From: Warburgia ugandensis
Lineage: Eukaryota > Streptophyta > Magnoliopsida > Canellales > Canellaceae
NCBI GenBank assembly: GCA_035236585.1
Contig: CP141136.1
Coordinates: 27,815,426-27,879,425 of the forward strand
Length of the DNA stretch: 64,000 bases
Direction of reading: 5' to 3'
In this document: piece after piece, positions 1-11,904 of the stretch
How the letters are laid out: each line of letters starts with the position of its first letter
How positions within the stretch are numbered: position 1 is the first letter of the stretch
Position numbers and translations under genes: made by a program
The notes under the pieces: generated by a model
What the model was told of the DNA's origin: nothing
Seen by the model: the letters and a program-made list of their open reading frames with translations, nothing else
Database searches by the model: none

Positions 1-1411
1 ACCTACACTGATCCTTATGGGGGAGAACAGATCACATTGAATGGAAGGTTCTACGACCCTTCTAAATGCACAAAAGCCTTTACCTTAGGCAGGTATCAAA
101 TTTCTTTTCAGAGTGCCAGTGGCCAACTGTACTCTTAGCATTGCAACTAGAGGGGTCTTACAACTTGCTCCAAGCTAGGCACAACTCTTTAGAGTTGCCT
201 AATTTTAGGCTAAGCAGAACTCTCTAGAGTCGCCTAATTTTCATTCATTAAAATATTTCTCATGAAAATTCATATGAAGTCACAGTTCAATCACTCCTCA
301 CACATGACACCAAAGAATCTCATTAGAGTTCTAATAACATATTTATGGTGCAATCATATAAACACTCCCTAGAGTGAATAACACAAAGCAACGATCAACA
401 TATCATGGTCTAAAAGAAATTTGTTTAGTAGAGTTAGTGCTCATGATGCCTGTATTACAATGTATGAATTGTTAAAATGTAGGTCTCATAAATAGGTATA
501 ATGTGCCTAATTTCAAAACAATTATGAAATGCTAACTACAAATGGTCATATGGAATGGGAGATGTATGCGATAACATAAACAATCAAAATCGTTCGAGTG
601 TCTCATCATGAAATCCTAAAAATTCAAAACGTGTTGGCCATAATACTATGCAACCATGCCATCGTACAATTTATATATTTTCAAGCAAGCATTTCTAGCA
701 CTCAACGCCTCAAACATGCGCATGCATTCCATGCAACTATTCGATCATACACAATTTAAAATTAAGCAGCGATCATGCTCGTATAAACATATTCCTATCT
801 AGAATGATATCATGCATATCTGAAGGTCCAGATCAAGTCATTCCCTAAAGATCTAAGGTCTCAAAATCTAATTCGTGTAAATTTTTCATCTAATATGCAT
901 ATGATATTAAACTGAACCTAGCATCATGCATGATTTTCTATCATCCTCTACCTTGGCTTGATTTTACCATGCCCAACCAGTCATCAATGAGATGTCAATG
1001 TATAAAAATAGATTCCAAATATTGGGTCTCATACAATAGCATGACATGAACTCCTTGTATCATGAACACGGTGCCTTTAATTATCTTTTCATCATGCGTT
1101 CATTTAGAAACTGAACTTATCGCTATGCATACATCTAATTACAACCATCATCGTTGAATTAGCCATCCATTACTTAATATCGCCAACATCATGTATGTAC
1201 AAAGATAGGTGTTCACTTTTCATGAACTAGAACTATCTTACAATGTCCTTAACATGCACATGTAGAATTATTCAATACAATCACCATGCTCATATATGTT
1301 ATACCAAGCAAGAAACACTTAAGGACGACATATTGGATGAAGCTCTATCCATTACATCCCACATGATGTCTTATGTACACTACTAAAACTTATGAAAAAG
1401 ACAATATTAAT
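1..1411. other. Repeat-rich flank, no gene seen
   Basis: I find no convincing coding region on either strand. The sequence is AT-rich and looks like decayed retroelement or LTR DNA. A short duplication of about 36 bp lies near 175-240, where two versions of a CTCTAGAGT/CTTTAGAGT core each run into GCCTAATTTT. No terminal repeat or target duplication could be assigned, so the origin of this flank is open. Confidence 0.4.
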
Positions 1412-1640
1412 GGTGTACATCAAACCAAGCATGGTACGCATGAGATAATGGGGCCAATGAAAATCACGATATGAGGAAATTTTATCATGGTGAACATGAA
1501 ATCATGAGTCAAATGAAAATTATGGCAGGGAAACAACTCTAGCATAGTCGCATGAAATCTTGGGGTCAAAGTAAAATTAATTGTGTGAAACGATCCAAGC
1601 ATGGTGTGCATGAAAATAATAGGGGATCATTGGTGTAATT
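1412..1640. repeat. 57-bp degenerate tandem repeat, about 3.5 copies
   Basis: A motif like CATGGTGNGCATGAAA recurs at 1430, 1486, 1543 and 1600, so the period is 56-57 bp. Each unit continues with a GGGGTCAAATGAAAAT-like segment. A short reading frame crosses the array, but it follows the repeat and has no recognisable domain, so I do not call it a gene. The array ends about 110 bp before the left end of the PIF candidate. Confidence 0.6.
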
Positions 1641-1753
1641 CAAATCTAATCCGAACGCATGAAAACATGATAAATCAATGGTGTGATTCAAATCTGATAC
1701 AAATATAGATGCATATGAAAACATAAGGGAGCAGTTGGTGTGATTTAAACTAA

Positions 1754-1960
1754 GGGGGGTTTATTTAACGGCATGTGTTTGGCGTTTCTATTGGCACATC
1801 TCCTACGACATCTCTGATGATATCTTCTATGATATTTAAGATATGTGTCATATGTTCCGTGATATCTTGTGTGATATCTAGGACATGAGACATTTGTTCT
1901 GTGATATCTCTAGTGATATCTTTGGTGATATTTTTCGTGATATCTGAAATATGTCATGAA
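1754..1960. repeat. Left terminal region with GATATC-rich subterminal repeats
   Basis: After the putative TIR, a GTGATATCT-like motif recurs roughly ten times between 1806 and 1950, spaced 10-25 bp. GATATC is a palindrome, so it reads the same on both strands. The opposite end of the element (20630-20690) also carries CATGATATCTC. Short repeats beside the termini are commonly transposase-binding sites in plant DNA transposons; that role is inferred here. Confidence 0.5.
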
Positions 1961-1984
1961 AAATATTTTATTATTTTTTAATAA

Positions 1985-4900
1985 AAATTAATGCATCAAC
2001 CAATCAGATAGCAATAACCCTCAAAGTTAAACAATTGTTATGACATGGGATTGACACAAAAATTTAATGGCCACAAACCCTTGACCACACCTTGGTACGA
2101 AGAATATGTGTAGGAGGTAAAATTGGCCTTGGATGAGTAAAAAACCAAGATTGACCTCTCACAACAGGCCTTGAGTGTGTCCCATGGAGAGTTATAATGT
2201 GTCAGCAGTCCCTTACATGTATTTGGTAAGACTAAGAAGGAATGGTTTTTGAATTTCTAAATCGTGAATGGAAGATGCGATATAATAGCATCCGTAAACC
2301 TGCATTTCTGGGATTTAATGGGAAGTGTGCAATAATAGAATAATGTAAACCGGCACCCATCCTGTGTATTCTTTACTTTAATGGAAGGCCAGTAATATTT
2401 GGGTTGTATGTAAACATAGTGATTTTATTACACTAGTAAAGAGCCTCTTGATGTGGAAACTGATTAGTTGCATTCTTTTCTGTTACGAATTTGCAATTTT
2501 ATACAGTAATGCAACATAGAATCGCTGCCTATCTCTCTGGAACTTTATATTATGAAATTTTTTGCATTCTGCTTTGCAATTTGCAAAGAAAATATACTTC
2601 TTCAGTTACTGAAGTCTCCTCTTCCAAAATGCCCCCGGAAGCTGCTCCACTCTAGAGTTCCCACTTATAGTTCCACTTGAAGTGCATAACAGAAGTTTGC
2701 TTTCAAATAAGTGAACATAATAGAGTATTCTAACCATCTTATCTTGTCCCTTCTAGTTGCTCTGGATGAGACAGAATATTTTAAATACAAATCATAAATA
2801 TGGTGACCCTTGCTGTTCATTTCCAAGGTATTTAGTAAAGTTGTTTGCAGAATGTATGCACCTTGTGGAATAGGTTCAGCTGTATCAATTGCATTTTGGA
2901 AATTTCTACCTTTGATACCATGGCTCTCATCAGTTCACACCATGAAGGTATTATTGACATTTGCCTTTTGTATTCTTCATTTATGAATACATACCACATG
3001 TAAAAGCATGATTATTGACATTTGTTTAGTGGGCGAACAATCATAGAAGTTTGTGATGACTAATATTTTAGTTTACTTGACAGGGTTACTTTTGTGGTCA
3101 GTTCTAGCAGTAGTGGCCTTTTTTGCAGTGGTATCTGGACTGAAATTGGTAATACCACTATACTTGGCCGGTACGGTACTAAGATTGGCAACTATGGTTT
3201 GTGGACAAATTTTAAAACTTTTCCATGGATGAATTTGTAAAGAACTCAAAGGAGCATAACTAAATGTAGAAGATATGAAAGATGGGAAATAGAAGATCAA
3301 GAACAGCTACAGGACCAAAAAATTCCCAAATGATAGTACAAGGAGATTTATAATCCCTCCTAGGTATGACCCGAACACCTCTCTGTACGAGCTCTGCTAG
3401 CATTATGGCCTTCAGTTCTTTTGTTGATAGATGTGTTGCTGAATGACTTTCTGATCAGATGACAGCCATGCTGACATTTCTGCACAGGCTTGTCTTGTTC
3501 TTTGATGAATTTTGTAGTTGAGATCCCTTGGCTTGTGGACCTCACTGAAAATTTTCATGGACTATGCTGCTAATTGCATTACAATCTGGCTGTTTTAAGG
3601 ATTTCAGAAGATTATGGGAAGCATTGGTAGGCCCGCAAGTTTAACGGATCTCATTGAGACAAATTTGGTTGGATAATACAGAGACTGTAAGCTACTGGTG
3701 CCTTGTTCTGGTAGGAATATCTTATTATCAATTTCAAATAAATAGTTGAGATTAGTGGGGGTTTCTGGATCATGATAGAACTGTGCATGTTGCTCTGATT
3801 TGTACCAATTGAACGTGTTAAGAAGAGAACCCACAATTACATAACAGTACTGGTGTCCTGCTTTACTGGTCTCTTGTTTGATGAAGAGCCTGTAGTTGGA
3901 CGGCCTCTGTGGTGATCCTGAAGAATTGTTTCTAGATTTGTTTCTTAACTTAGCTTGTCCTTCTTAGCATGTTAAAAATGCACTATTATAGGGGATCAGG
4001 GAAAGGCAGATTGATTGGAAGGGTTTCTGAATAATAAAGCCTCTGCTAGTACTAATTTTGTGTACAAACATCATGGTTGAAAATCTTTTGGAGGCTACTG
4101 GTGGTTGAGAGAATAAACGAAGTCTTTTTTGGTTCTTAAAGTTGCTGCACAAAGTGTATGTTATTATCCAAAAGTGTTACTTAATGTCTTCTTAAACTTT
4201 GTCTCCTTTTCTTCTTATTTTGTTTTTTGGTTTGTGTAGTAGTATGTCTCATGATCCTTCAACCTTCTCGCATGAAAGAACAGATTCTTGTAAAGGAATG
4301 GAAACAGAAACCTGCTGAAGTTATTCTTCATTTAATGTTTTTCAGGTATCTTATGTTATAATCTTGTGTGATATTTAGTTATTATGTTATACCACACTTG
4401 TTATGCCAATGTATTCTAATCTAAAAGGTGTAATCTTAAAGAAATTGGGACGTAGTTTCGTTTTCTTATTCAAGTCTTGGATGTGTGATATGCTATATCA
4501 GACATACAGGACAGATCAGGCATATAGGACAGATCAGACATACAAACTTATGAAATTATCATATTTTCACAACATCCCTGCCAATTCTAGCTTACCCACA
4601 AAGAGAGAGATAGAGAATCACTTATTATGCAACAAAAAGTGATCGACCAAACTAAGACCAGAAATCCAAACAAGTAAATAAGAAAGCCCAAGATTCCCCC
4701 ACCAGATCCCAAAAGGAAACGAACAGGGATCATTTCCCACACAATATCAAAGGTTTTGACAGAGACAGAAAGCTGAGAAGCTTACCATGCCACCAAGAAT
4801 GCATGATATGACCCTTATTGGACTAATGAAAGGAAGATATGTTTGACCATATGCAGGGCTTGATGGTCATGGTGACAAAAGGAAGATAACAATGGCATCC

Positions 4901-5160
4901 ATCATGAGGACCAAACACTTAAAGCAGAGAATCAATAGAACTACATATAGCAAGGTAATGGTAGTGATGCATTGACTGATAGCAGCCAACAAGAGAAGCA
5001 GAATGATCAATGCAACTACATATAAGGAAAAAAAAAAGAAATGTACTAATCCGTTGATCAGTAGCAGTACCCAGAGAGCATTTTGAGCACTTTGTCCATT
5101 GCTCATGCACACAAGTATATAGTTTCATCAAATAACAACTAGTTTCATTGGAAAGCGCTA
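1985..5160. other. Unassigned DNA between PIF left end and transposase
   Basis: About 3.2 kb with no recognisable domain. One segment (about 3084-3234, plus strand) starts after a splice-acceptor-like TTGACAG and translates for about 50 codons into a hydrophobic, membrane-like stretch before a stop; it could be a captured host exon. A small direct repeat of an ACAGATCAGRCATA unit lies at about 4497-4545. I see nothing else I can support. Confidence 0.35.
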
Positions 5161-5165
5161 AAGAA

Positions 5166-5615
5166 TTAAATGTAGTTTTTAAGATAAATCTTACATAAAC
5201 ATAGACACAATGATAAAAATGTTAATAACAAGTAGAAGTCACGCCACAGCATTGAATGAAGTAGACGGGGCATTAAATATGAGGGAGACACGGTCACTCC
5301 CTCCATCTTGTAATGCATCAGCGAACTTTGGCACCACATTTTGATCGAACCTCCTAGCATCAAACTGCTCTCTTCAGCGCATTGTATTCCAAAATGGTGG
5401 TATGGGTGATAGCTCAACCGGCATGTACTCATTAAGCTAGATGAACCATCCTGTATGTTGTTTGATTGGGCTTGGAACGCACCTGGAGCAGCAGCACAGG
5501 CCATCGACCACATGTCCACAAGGGGTGGGGGTTTTGCTCCATTCCTGTAAGTAGACAACATAAAGGATATTTTGCTATGTAAGTAATACACACAATTAAC
5601 AGAAGTAGTCACCAT
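5166..5615 (-). other. Unrecognised open frame downstream of the PIF transposase
   Basis: The minus strand is open for 149 codons. The product is rich in Ser, Met and Leu, with a central Ala-rich stretch and a hydrophobic C-terminus, and I recognise no domain. It lies on the same strand as the transposase and ORF1, about 70 bp beyond the transposase stop, so it could be a captured exon or chance open sequence. I see no initiation or splice signal that favours it. Confidence 0.15.
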
Positions 5616-5683
5616 TTAACATTTCATAACAAAGTAACTAAATAGACCAAAAAAGAGTTTTAATACAAACTTTTTGAATAGTT

Positions 5684-6978
5684 TTACTGCAACAACATGT
5701 TCCTTGTCATGATCGCATGATTACTGGCTATTTCTATGAACATATCAAACCAAAATTTCTATGCAATGGAAGCACGCCAAGCAGCAGCATCTCGGCGAGT
5801 GGACTCTTGGGTAGGGGTAATTGCGTGCTCTGTGAATTATCTTCACTCATCAGGAATGCTTGCAAACCCCGCATCTCCATCTCATCACGATTCAGCACTT
5901 GCATTCCTGAGTTCACCCTTTCCATGTCTACAACTGTCACAACTTCATCCTCTGAATCACTGCTCAATAGTACGTTATCATTTTCATCGTCAAATTGAGA
6001 ATCAGGATTCTCCCCCATCTCCTCTGCTGGCCACGTGTCATCAATGCGTTCTTGCCACATAAAATTGTGGGGCACACATAATGCTTTCACAAGATTAATC
6101 TGTGTCCTAAGAGGAAAGGGAGGCGCAGACTTGAGAATGGGAAATCTAGCTTTTAGAACACCGAATGTTCACTCTATTACGTTCCTCAAAGATACCTGTC
6201 AAAGGTTGAATAACTCCCCTACGTTTTGTGGTTGCTGCATCCCCTAGCATAACTCCTTCAGATAATACCTGGTCTTTTCATAAGGGGCAAGAAACTGTTG
6301 TCTATTTGCATAACCCCTGTCAACCAGGTAGTACTTCCCTGCACCATAACCACATCAGGAATTATGATGAGCTATTAAGATAGAACCTATGAATGTGAAA
6401 ATATTAACACAATGGATTTACCTTTAGGAATTGTCAACTGCGCGCCTTCTATCGTAAGACCTTCTTTCAACACGGTGGAGTCATGTGCAGCCCCCTTAAA
6501 GCTAGCAAGTACATATGTGAATTGCATGTTAAAATTCTAGCATGCAAGAACATTATGTGCAATGAACCCCTTAATATTACGCCACTTTGTCAAATCTCCA
6601 GGACCCATACCAAAAACCTTAGCTGGGATCAATGTCCCATCTATAGCTCCAATGCAACCCTGTAAATGAAATGACAAAGTGAATGTTAAGTGTGGAGCAT
6701 CCCAAATTGTGGCAGTAAAGATCAGAGAAGACAAATGGAGGTACCGTGAAGCCGTTGTCTCTTTGAGGAGCCATAAGGCGACTGTATAGTCTCAACAGTG
6801 CACGAAGTACCTTGTGAAAGTTGGTATTGATAGTATAAGTGGACCTGAAAAGATCCTTCGCTGCTGGTTCGTACCTCGAGTTCTGACCGACAATCATTAA
6901 GAATGTTGCCACCATCTCCTCTACCATCACCCAATGGGTTCCAAATAAGAGGCCGGTGTTCTGAAAAATACTAACCAA
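5684..6978 (-). pseudogene. PIF/Harbinger DDE transposase (HARBI1-like), broken
   Basis: The frames read in order as a HARBI1-like nuclease. An N-terminal helical part (about 6978-6760) contains NTNFHKVLRALLRL. A block with GCIGAIDGT carries the first catalytic Asp (codon 6639-6641). GAAHDSTVL carries the second Asp (6480-6482), followed by YYLVDRGYANRQQ. RNVIE carries the catalytic Glu (6172-6174), followed by TFGVLKARFPIL, VPHNFMW and an acidic tail. A basic, tryptophan-rich C-terminus (RRDAAAWRAS) ends at the stop at 5684. The segments lie in different frames. Some breaks look like short introns: the block before GCIGAIDGT follows a CAG acceptor. Others are lesions, including a TGA directly after the catalytic Glu and a frameshift near the end. 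The enzyme would cut and paste the element at TTA/TAA targets. It is probably inactive as written. Confidence 0.88.
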
Positions 6979-7848
6979 CTTGCAAACTAGAGCTGATGCA
7001 TTTTGTATAATTTTTGAAATCTTGTCCCAACTTCTTCATAAACTTGACGAAATTCCAACCTTGAGTATTTTCTTTTGCATGCATAGGTCAGGGCATTTGC
7101 ATATGCAGCGTCCTTCTCGTGTTGCATAATTTGTATAAGTATCGATGATGCGGTCATGCTTACCATATACTACACTTCACGGAGCACTTTGTTGTTGAAT
7201 GCAGTGCTCCATGGAACCTCATCGCCCATTGCCTTGCATTGTCATAATGAAAACAACAATGGGTAAACAACAACATTAGTGCAATAGCTACAAGCATAGA
7301 TAACAACAACATTTTACTTTAATTTTAACAAATTTTCGGCAAAGTCTCCTTTGTTTTTTGGACATTTCGTAGTTTACGTATGTGACGCGTTACACCTGAA
7401 AATCAACATTTGCAATCATATTGCCAAGCATAACTAGGTTAGAAGAATTCCTCATTGCCACATTTACTTTAATAAGAAACAAACATAGCATGCTTCTAAA
7501 GCCCATTGTCACACTGCACTTCTCTTGCTGAACATACCTGTTTAACAATTATTTAGAAAAAAGAAATTGTTGCTGTCATTCATCATAGCAACTAGCAGAG
7601 CCACATAGTTTAAATTGCAAATGTAGTAGTAACAAACAAAAAGTATGGCAATTAACTATGCAGCCTAAAATAAGACCTTAAAGAACCTCAACAAGTAAGA
7701 TTTGTGCATGGTGTTAACATATGTCCATCGCTACAGAAAATTAATATTCATGATCCAATAGAGAAACCCCCTTAAAAAGTTTCAAACAATAAAAGCCACA
7801 TAAGTGATTGTAATCAAACTACATAGGTCTCCTAGAAAGTGTACTCTC
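6979..7848. other. Spacer between PIF transposase and ORF1
   Basis: No domain is recognisable in any frame. On the minus strand this is the region upstream of the transposase, so it probably held the transposase 5' exon, leader and promoter as well as the ORF1 3' untranslated region. I cannot fix a start codon for the transposase. Confidence 0.35.
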
Positions 7849-8997
7849 CTACAAATGCATCCTCACATACAACAATTGTCTCTCCTGCAGCCAACTAGCA
7901 AAAACTGCCCTGAAGCCTAGGTCTGTTTGTTGCAAAATACTATACGCCTTAACTCTCTCTAACTCAGTCAAACCCTCCAAAGTATCAATTGCATTCATCC
8001 ACGACACGTTGTCTAGACCTATAAGTCTTTCTAGCCTTGATATAATGGAAGGATTAATTAATGCGTGGGGATCATTAGATGTTGAGGACGCTGCCTGACT
8101 GGCTTTTTTTTCCTTTTCCCCTCACTCGCCACTGTTTAATAGTCCTAGATGAGGGAATCGAAGACAATGTTGTGGAGGTAGCTTGGTGGATACGGGTTGT
8201 GGAAGGTCTTCTGATGGATCTTGTGAGTGCAATCCATCATTGTCCTCTTGTACTTCATCCCCATAAGATGGGACCTGTGAGTCAAATGCATCAACATCCA
8301 CGTTTGACATATCTAGTATGTATACTTTCTCAACTAGTTGCGCGTATTGATTGCTGGTCATGCTCGATTCTCAGAGTGCATCATCTTCTGCAGAAACATT
8401 AATCCCATAGCAGAATTCTCCCATGGCATTGCTCCCACCAAACACCGTTTTTAGGTGTTCATAGTTCCATAAGTTCCTGCCAAATAAGCAACGAGCCTCC
8501 GGATTTGACTGTACAAATACATAAACATTTGTAAGTGCATTATAAAGGTGATGTAAAGTACTTTGGTGTTGAAACAATTGCGTTGCCTGCAAGTGGGTAT
8601 TCATGATCTCCGAGCTTGCAAGGAAGCAATTTCTCTCCACATCCCACGTTAATCCTAAGTCTCCATTCTTCAACTTTGCAAGTGTAACATACTTACTCTT
8701 GAAAAGCCTTATCTTCGTATTCAATTGCTTCAACATCAAATCAACTCCAAATCGGGTTTTGAAGCGAAGCAGCAATTCCTTAATCACTGCACCCATCAGC
8801 ATACTCCCAATTGCAATGCGTATACCATCTATGATCTGATCATAGAGTGTTTCAAGGATAAAGTTCTCTTGTTCCTTGGTCCATTTATTATAAGGTCCCT
8901 TGTCTCTCTTAACTATGCCTTCAAACACTGTGTCCGGATCTTCGCCATCAACTGGATTAGGTGTCACAAGCAATTTGTCCTTTCTTTTGCACGGCAT
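7849..8997 (-). pseudogene. PIF/Harbinger ORF1, Myb/SANT-like DNA-binding protein, two in-frame stops
   Basis: From the ATG at 8997 one frame runs to a TAG at 7849-7851, equivalent to 382 codons. Only two in-frame stops interrupt it, both TGA, at 8371-8373 and 8122-8124. Residues about 35-140 match the plant Myb/SANT-like family found beside PIF transposases: KWTKEQENFILETL opens the domain, and GLTWDVERNCF and later FGRNLWNYEHL are typical. An acidic, serine-rich middle follows, and a conserved-looking C-terminal helix region ends in LLYVRMHL. In PIF elements this protein is required with the nuclease, probably for binding the ends and nuclear import; that role is from family knowledge. The frame is otherwise clean, so the gene decayed late. 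A read-through or sequencing explanation for the two TGAs is possible but not needed. Confidence 0.85.
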
Positions 8998-9424
8998 CTA
9001 AAAACACATATATTTGCTATTTAGGTTATCAAAAGGTTTCAAATAGACCATACAAATAAGAGGATGCATGTTATAAGCTCTTGTACTTGTTGAAAATATA
9101 AACATGTTATAAGCTCTTCTGTCCCTTCACTTCAATCTCTCTCAGGATAATTGATTCTGTTCTTTCATTTCTTCTTTACTGTTGTCATTGTTTTGTTTAT
9201 GCCCATTGTCTCAGTTAGTGCAAAGGAAGTTGCAGCTTTGTTTGAGCTTTCCAGAAAATTAGGCAACTCAGTAACTGATTATGGGCATAGTAGAGAGGAA
9301 AAGAAGTAAAACAAAAGCAAACTAATCTTGGGGCAGAGATTGCCCCACATAGAATTCAGATGCCTGACCTTCTAGCTTAGCAAAAGAAACGACTACTTCA
9401 TTAGTAGTTTAGGTAAAACTAGTT

Positions 9425-11869
9425 ACTCTTAGGAGTTTGGATTATGACTATTTTAGCATTCTGCATACATTCTTAAGTACTAACATCTGTTATTTACACA
9501 GTAAAACAGTAACCTATATCCATCATGGTCAAGGACTAATCAAGTAGTAAACTTAGATGCATATTCAGACATTGAATCATGATTCTTTAGGAAGTAAAAC
9601 CATGATTAAATTCATCATAGTTGAGGACTGATCAAGAGTGCAATCAAGATGCAATTTTAAGCAAGGGAAAACCATGATTGCATACATCATTTTAAGGAAT
9701 GATCAAAGCGGGCAACAAAACTACATCTTTGGTAGTAAAACCATGACTTCTAAGCATCATTCTATAGACTGATCAAGAGTGAAACATAGATGATCTTTAG
9801 GCTGTGAAAAATGCATCTTTATGCTATAAATCTATGAATGTATGCATCATTTTTAAGGACTAAACAATAATGAAACAGAGATGCAACTTTCAACAGTAAA
9901 ATGTGCGTATATAGGTAGTTACTGATTGATCAAAGAGTGACATGGAGGTGCATGTTTAGGCAGTAAACCATGAATGTATGCATTATGTTACAAACTGATT
10001 AAAGGGATGAATCTTTAAACAGGGGTTATTACAAACTGATTATATATTTCTGTTCATTTTAGCTGCTTGTTGGGATGCTTATTGCCTTTCTAACCCAATT
10101 GTTATTTCTAGGGCCTGGATGTTCTTCCCTAGCTAGTCTTAGGAGTTTGGATTATGACTATTTCAGCATTCTGCATACATTATTAAGTACTAGCATCTGT
10201 TATTTGCACAGTAAAACAGTAGCCTATATCCATCGTGGTCAAGGACTAATCAAGTAGTAAACTTAGATGCATATTCAGACATTGAATCATGATTCTTTAG
10301 GAAGTAAAACCATGATTAAATTCATCATAGTTGAGGACTGATCAAGAGTGCAATCGAGATGCAATTTTAAGCAAGGACAAACCATGATTGATACATCATT
10401 TTAAGGACTAATCAAAGAGTGCAACAAAACTACATCTTTGGTAATAAAACCATGACTTCTAAGAATCATTCTATAGACTGATCAAGAGTGAAACATAGAT
10501 GGATCTTTAGGCTGTGAAAAATGCATCTTTATGCTATAAATCTATGAATGTATGCATCATTTTTAAGGACTAAACAATAATGAAACAGAGATGCAACTTT
10601 CAACAGTAAAACGTGCGTATATAGGTAGTTACTGACTGATAGAAGAATGAAATGGAGGTGCATGTTTAGGCAGTAAACCATGACTGTATGCATCATGTTA
10701 CAAACTGATTAAAGAGAGAAATGGAGATGTATCTTTAAACAGGGGTTATTACAAGCTGACTATATATTTCTGTTCATTTTAGCTACTTGTTGGGATGCTT
10801 ATTGCCTTTCTAACCCAATTGCTATTTCCAGGGCCTGGATGTTCTTCCATAGCTAGTCTTAGGAGTTTGGATTATGACTATTTCAGCATTCTGCATACAT
10901 TCTTAAGAACTAACATCTATTATTTACACAGTAAAACAGTAATCTATATCCATCGTGGTCAAGGACTAATCAAGTAGTAAACTTAGACGCATATTCAGAC
11001 ATTGAATCATGATTTTTAGGAAGTAAAACCATGATTAAATTCATCATAGCTGAGGACCGATCAAGAGTGCAATCGAGGTGCAATTTTAAGCAAGGGAAAA
11101 CGATGATTGCATCCATCATTTTAAGGACTGATCAAAGAGTGCAACAAAACTACATCTTTGGTAGTAAAACCATGACTTCTAAGCATCATTCTATAGACTG
11201 ATCAAGAGTGAAACATAGATGAATCTTGAGGCTGTGAAAAATGCATCTTTATGCTATAAATCTATGAATGTATGTGTCATTTTTAAGGACTAAACAATAA
11301 TGAAACAGAGATGCAACTTTCAACAGTAAAACGTGCGTATATAGGTAGTTACTGACTGATCGAAGAGTGAAATGGAGGTGCATGTTTAGGCAGTAAACCA
11401 TGACTGTATGCATCATGTTACAAACTGATTAAAGAGAGAAATGGAGATGCATCTTTAAACAGGGGTTAGTACAAATTGACTATATATTTCTGTTCATTTT
11501 AGTTGCTTGTTGGGATGCTTACTGCCTTTCTAACCCAATTGTTATTTCTAGGGCCTGGATGTTCTTCCATAGCTAGTCTTAGGAGTTTGGATGATGACTA
11601 TTTCAGCATTCTGCATACATTATTAAGCACTAACATCTATTATTTACACAGTAAAACAGTAACCTATATCCATCATGGACAAGGACTAATCAAGTAGTAA
11701 ACTTAGATGCATATTCAGACATTGAATCATGATTCTTTAGGAAGTAAAACCATGATTAAATTCATCATAGTTGAGGACTGATCAAGAGTGCAATCGAGAT
11801 GCAATTTTAAGCAAGGAAAAACCATGATTGCATACATCATTTTAAGGACTGATCAAAGAGGGCAACAAA
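9425..11869. repeat. 720-bp higher-order tandem array, main block
   Basis: The segment GGGATGCTTATTGCCTTTCT recurs at about 10072, 10792 and (with one change) 11512, giving a 720-bp period. The boundary motif CTTAGGAGTTTGGAT recurs near 9427, 10138, 10858 and 11578. Each 720-bp unit contains about eight diverged 65-95-bp subunits with the pattern GTAAAACCATGA..., then ATCATTTTAAGGACTGATCA, then AGAGTGAAACAGAGATG. The unit is therefore a higher-order repeat. One part of each unit (10075-10257, 10795-10977, 11503-11697) stays open for 60-64 codons, but I see no known domain. The array breaks at 11869, where the RTE LINE begins, and resumes at 19597. Confidence 0.88.
11851..11869. repeat. Left target-site duplication of the RTE LINE
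   Basis: GATCAAAGAGGGCAACAAA matches 19597-19615 (GATCAAAGAGTGCAACAAA) with one difference. The intact array copies at about 10396 and 11128 show the uninterrupted version, which confirms the insertion site. Confidence 0.9.
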
Positions 11870-11904
11870 CTCCGCCAATGCCGGTCCCAAGCTCGGATAA
11901 AAGA

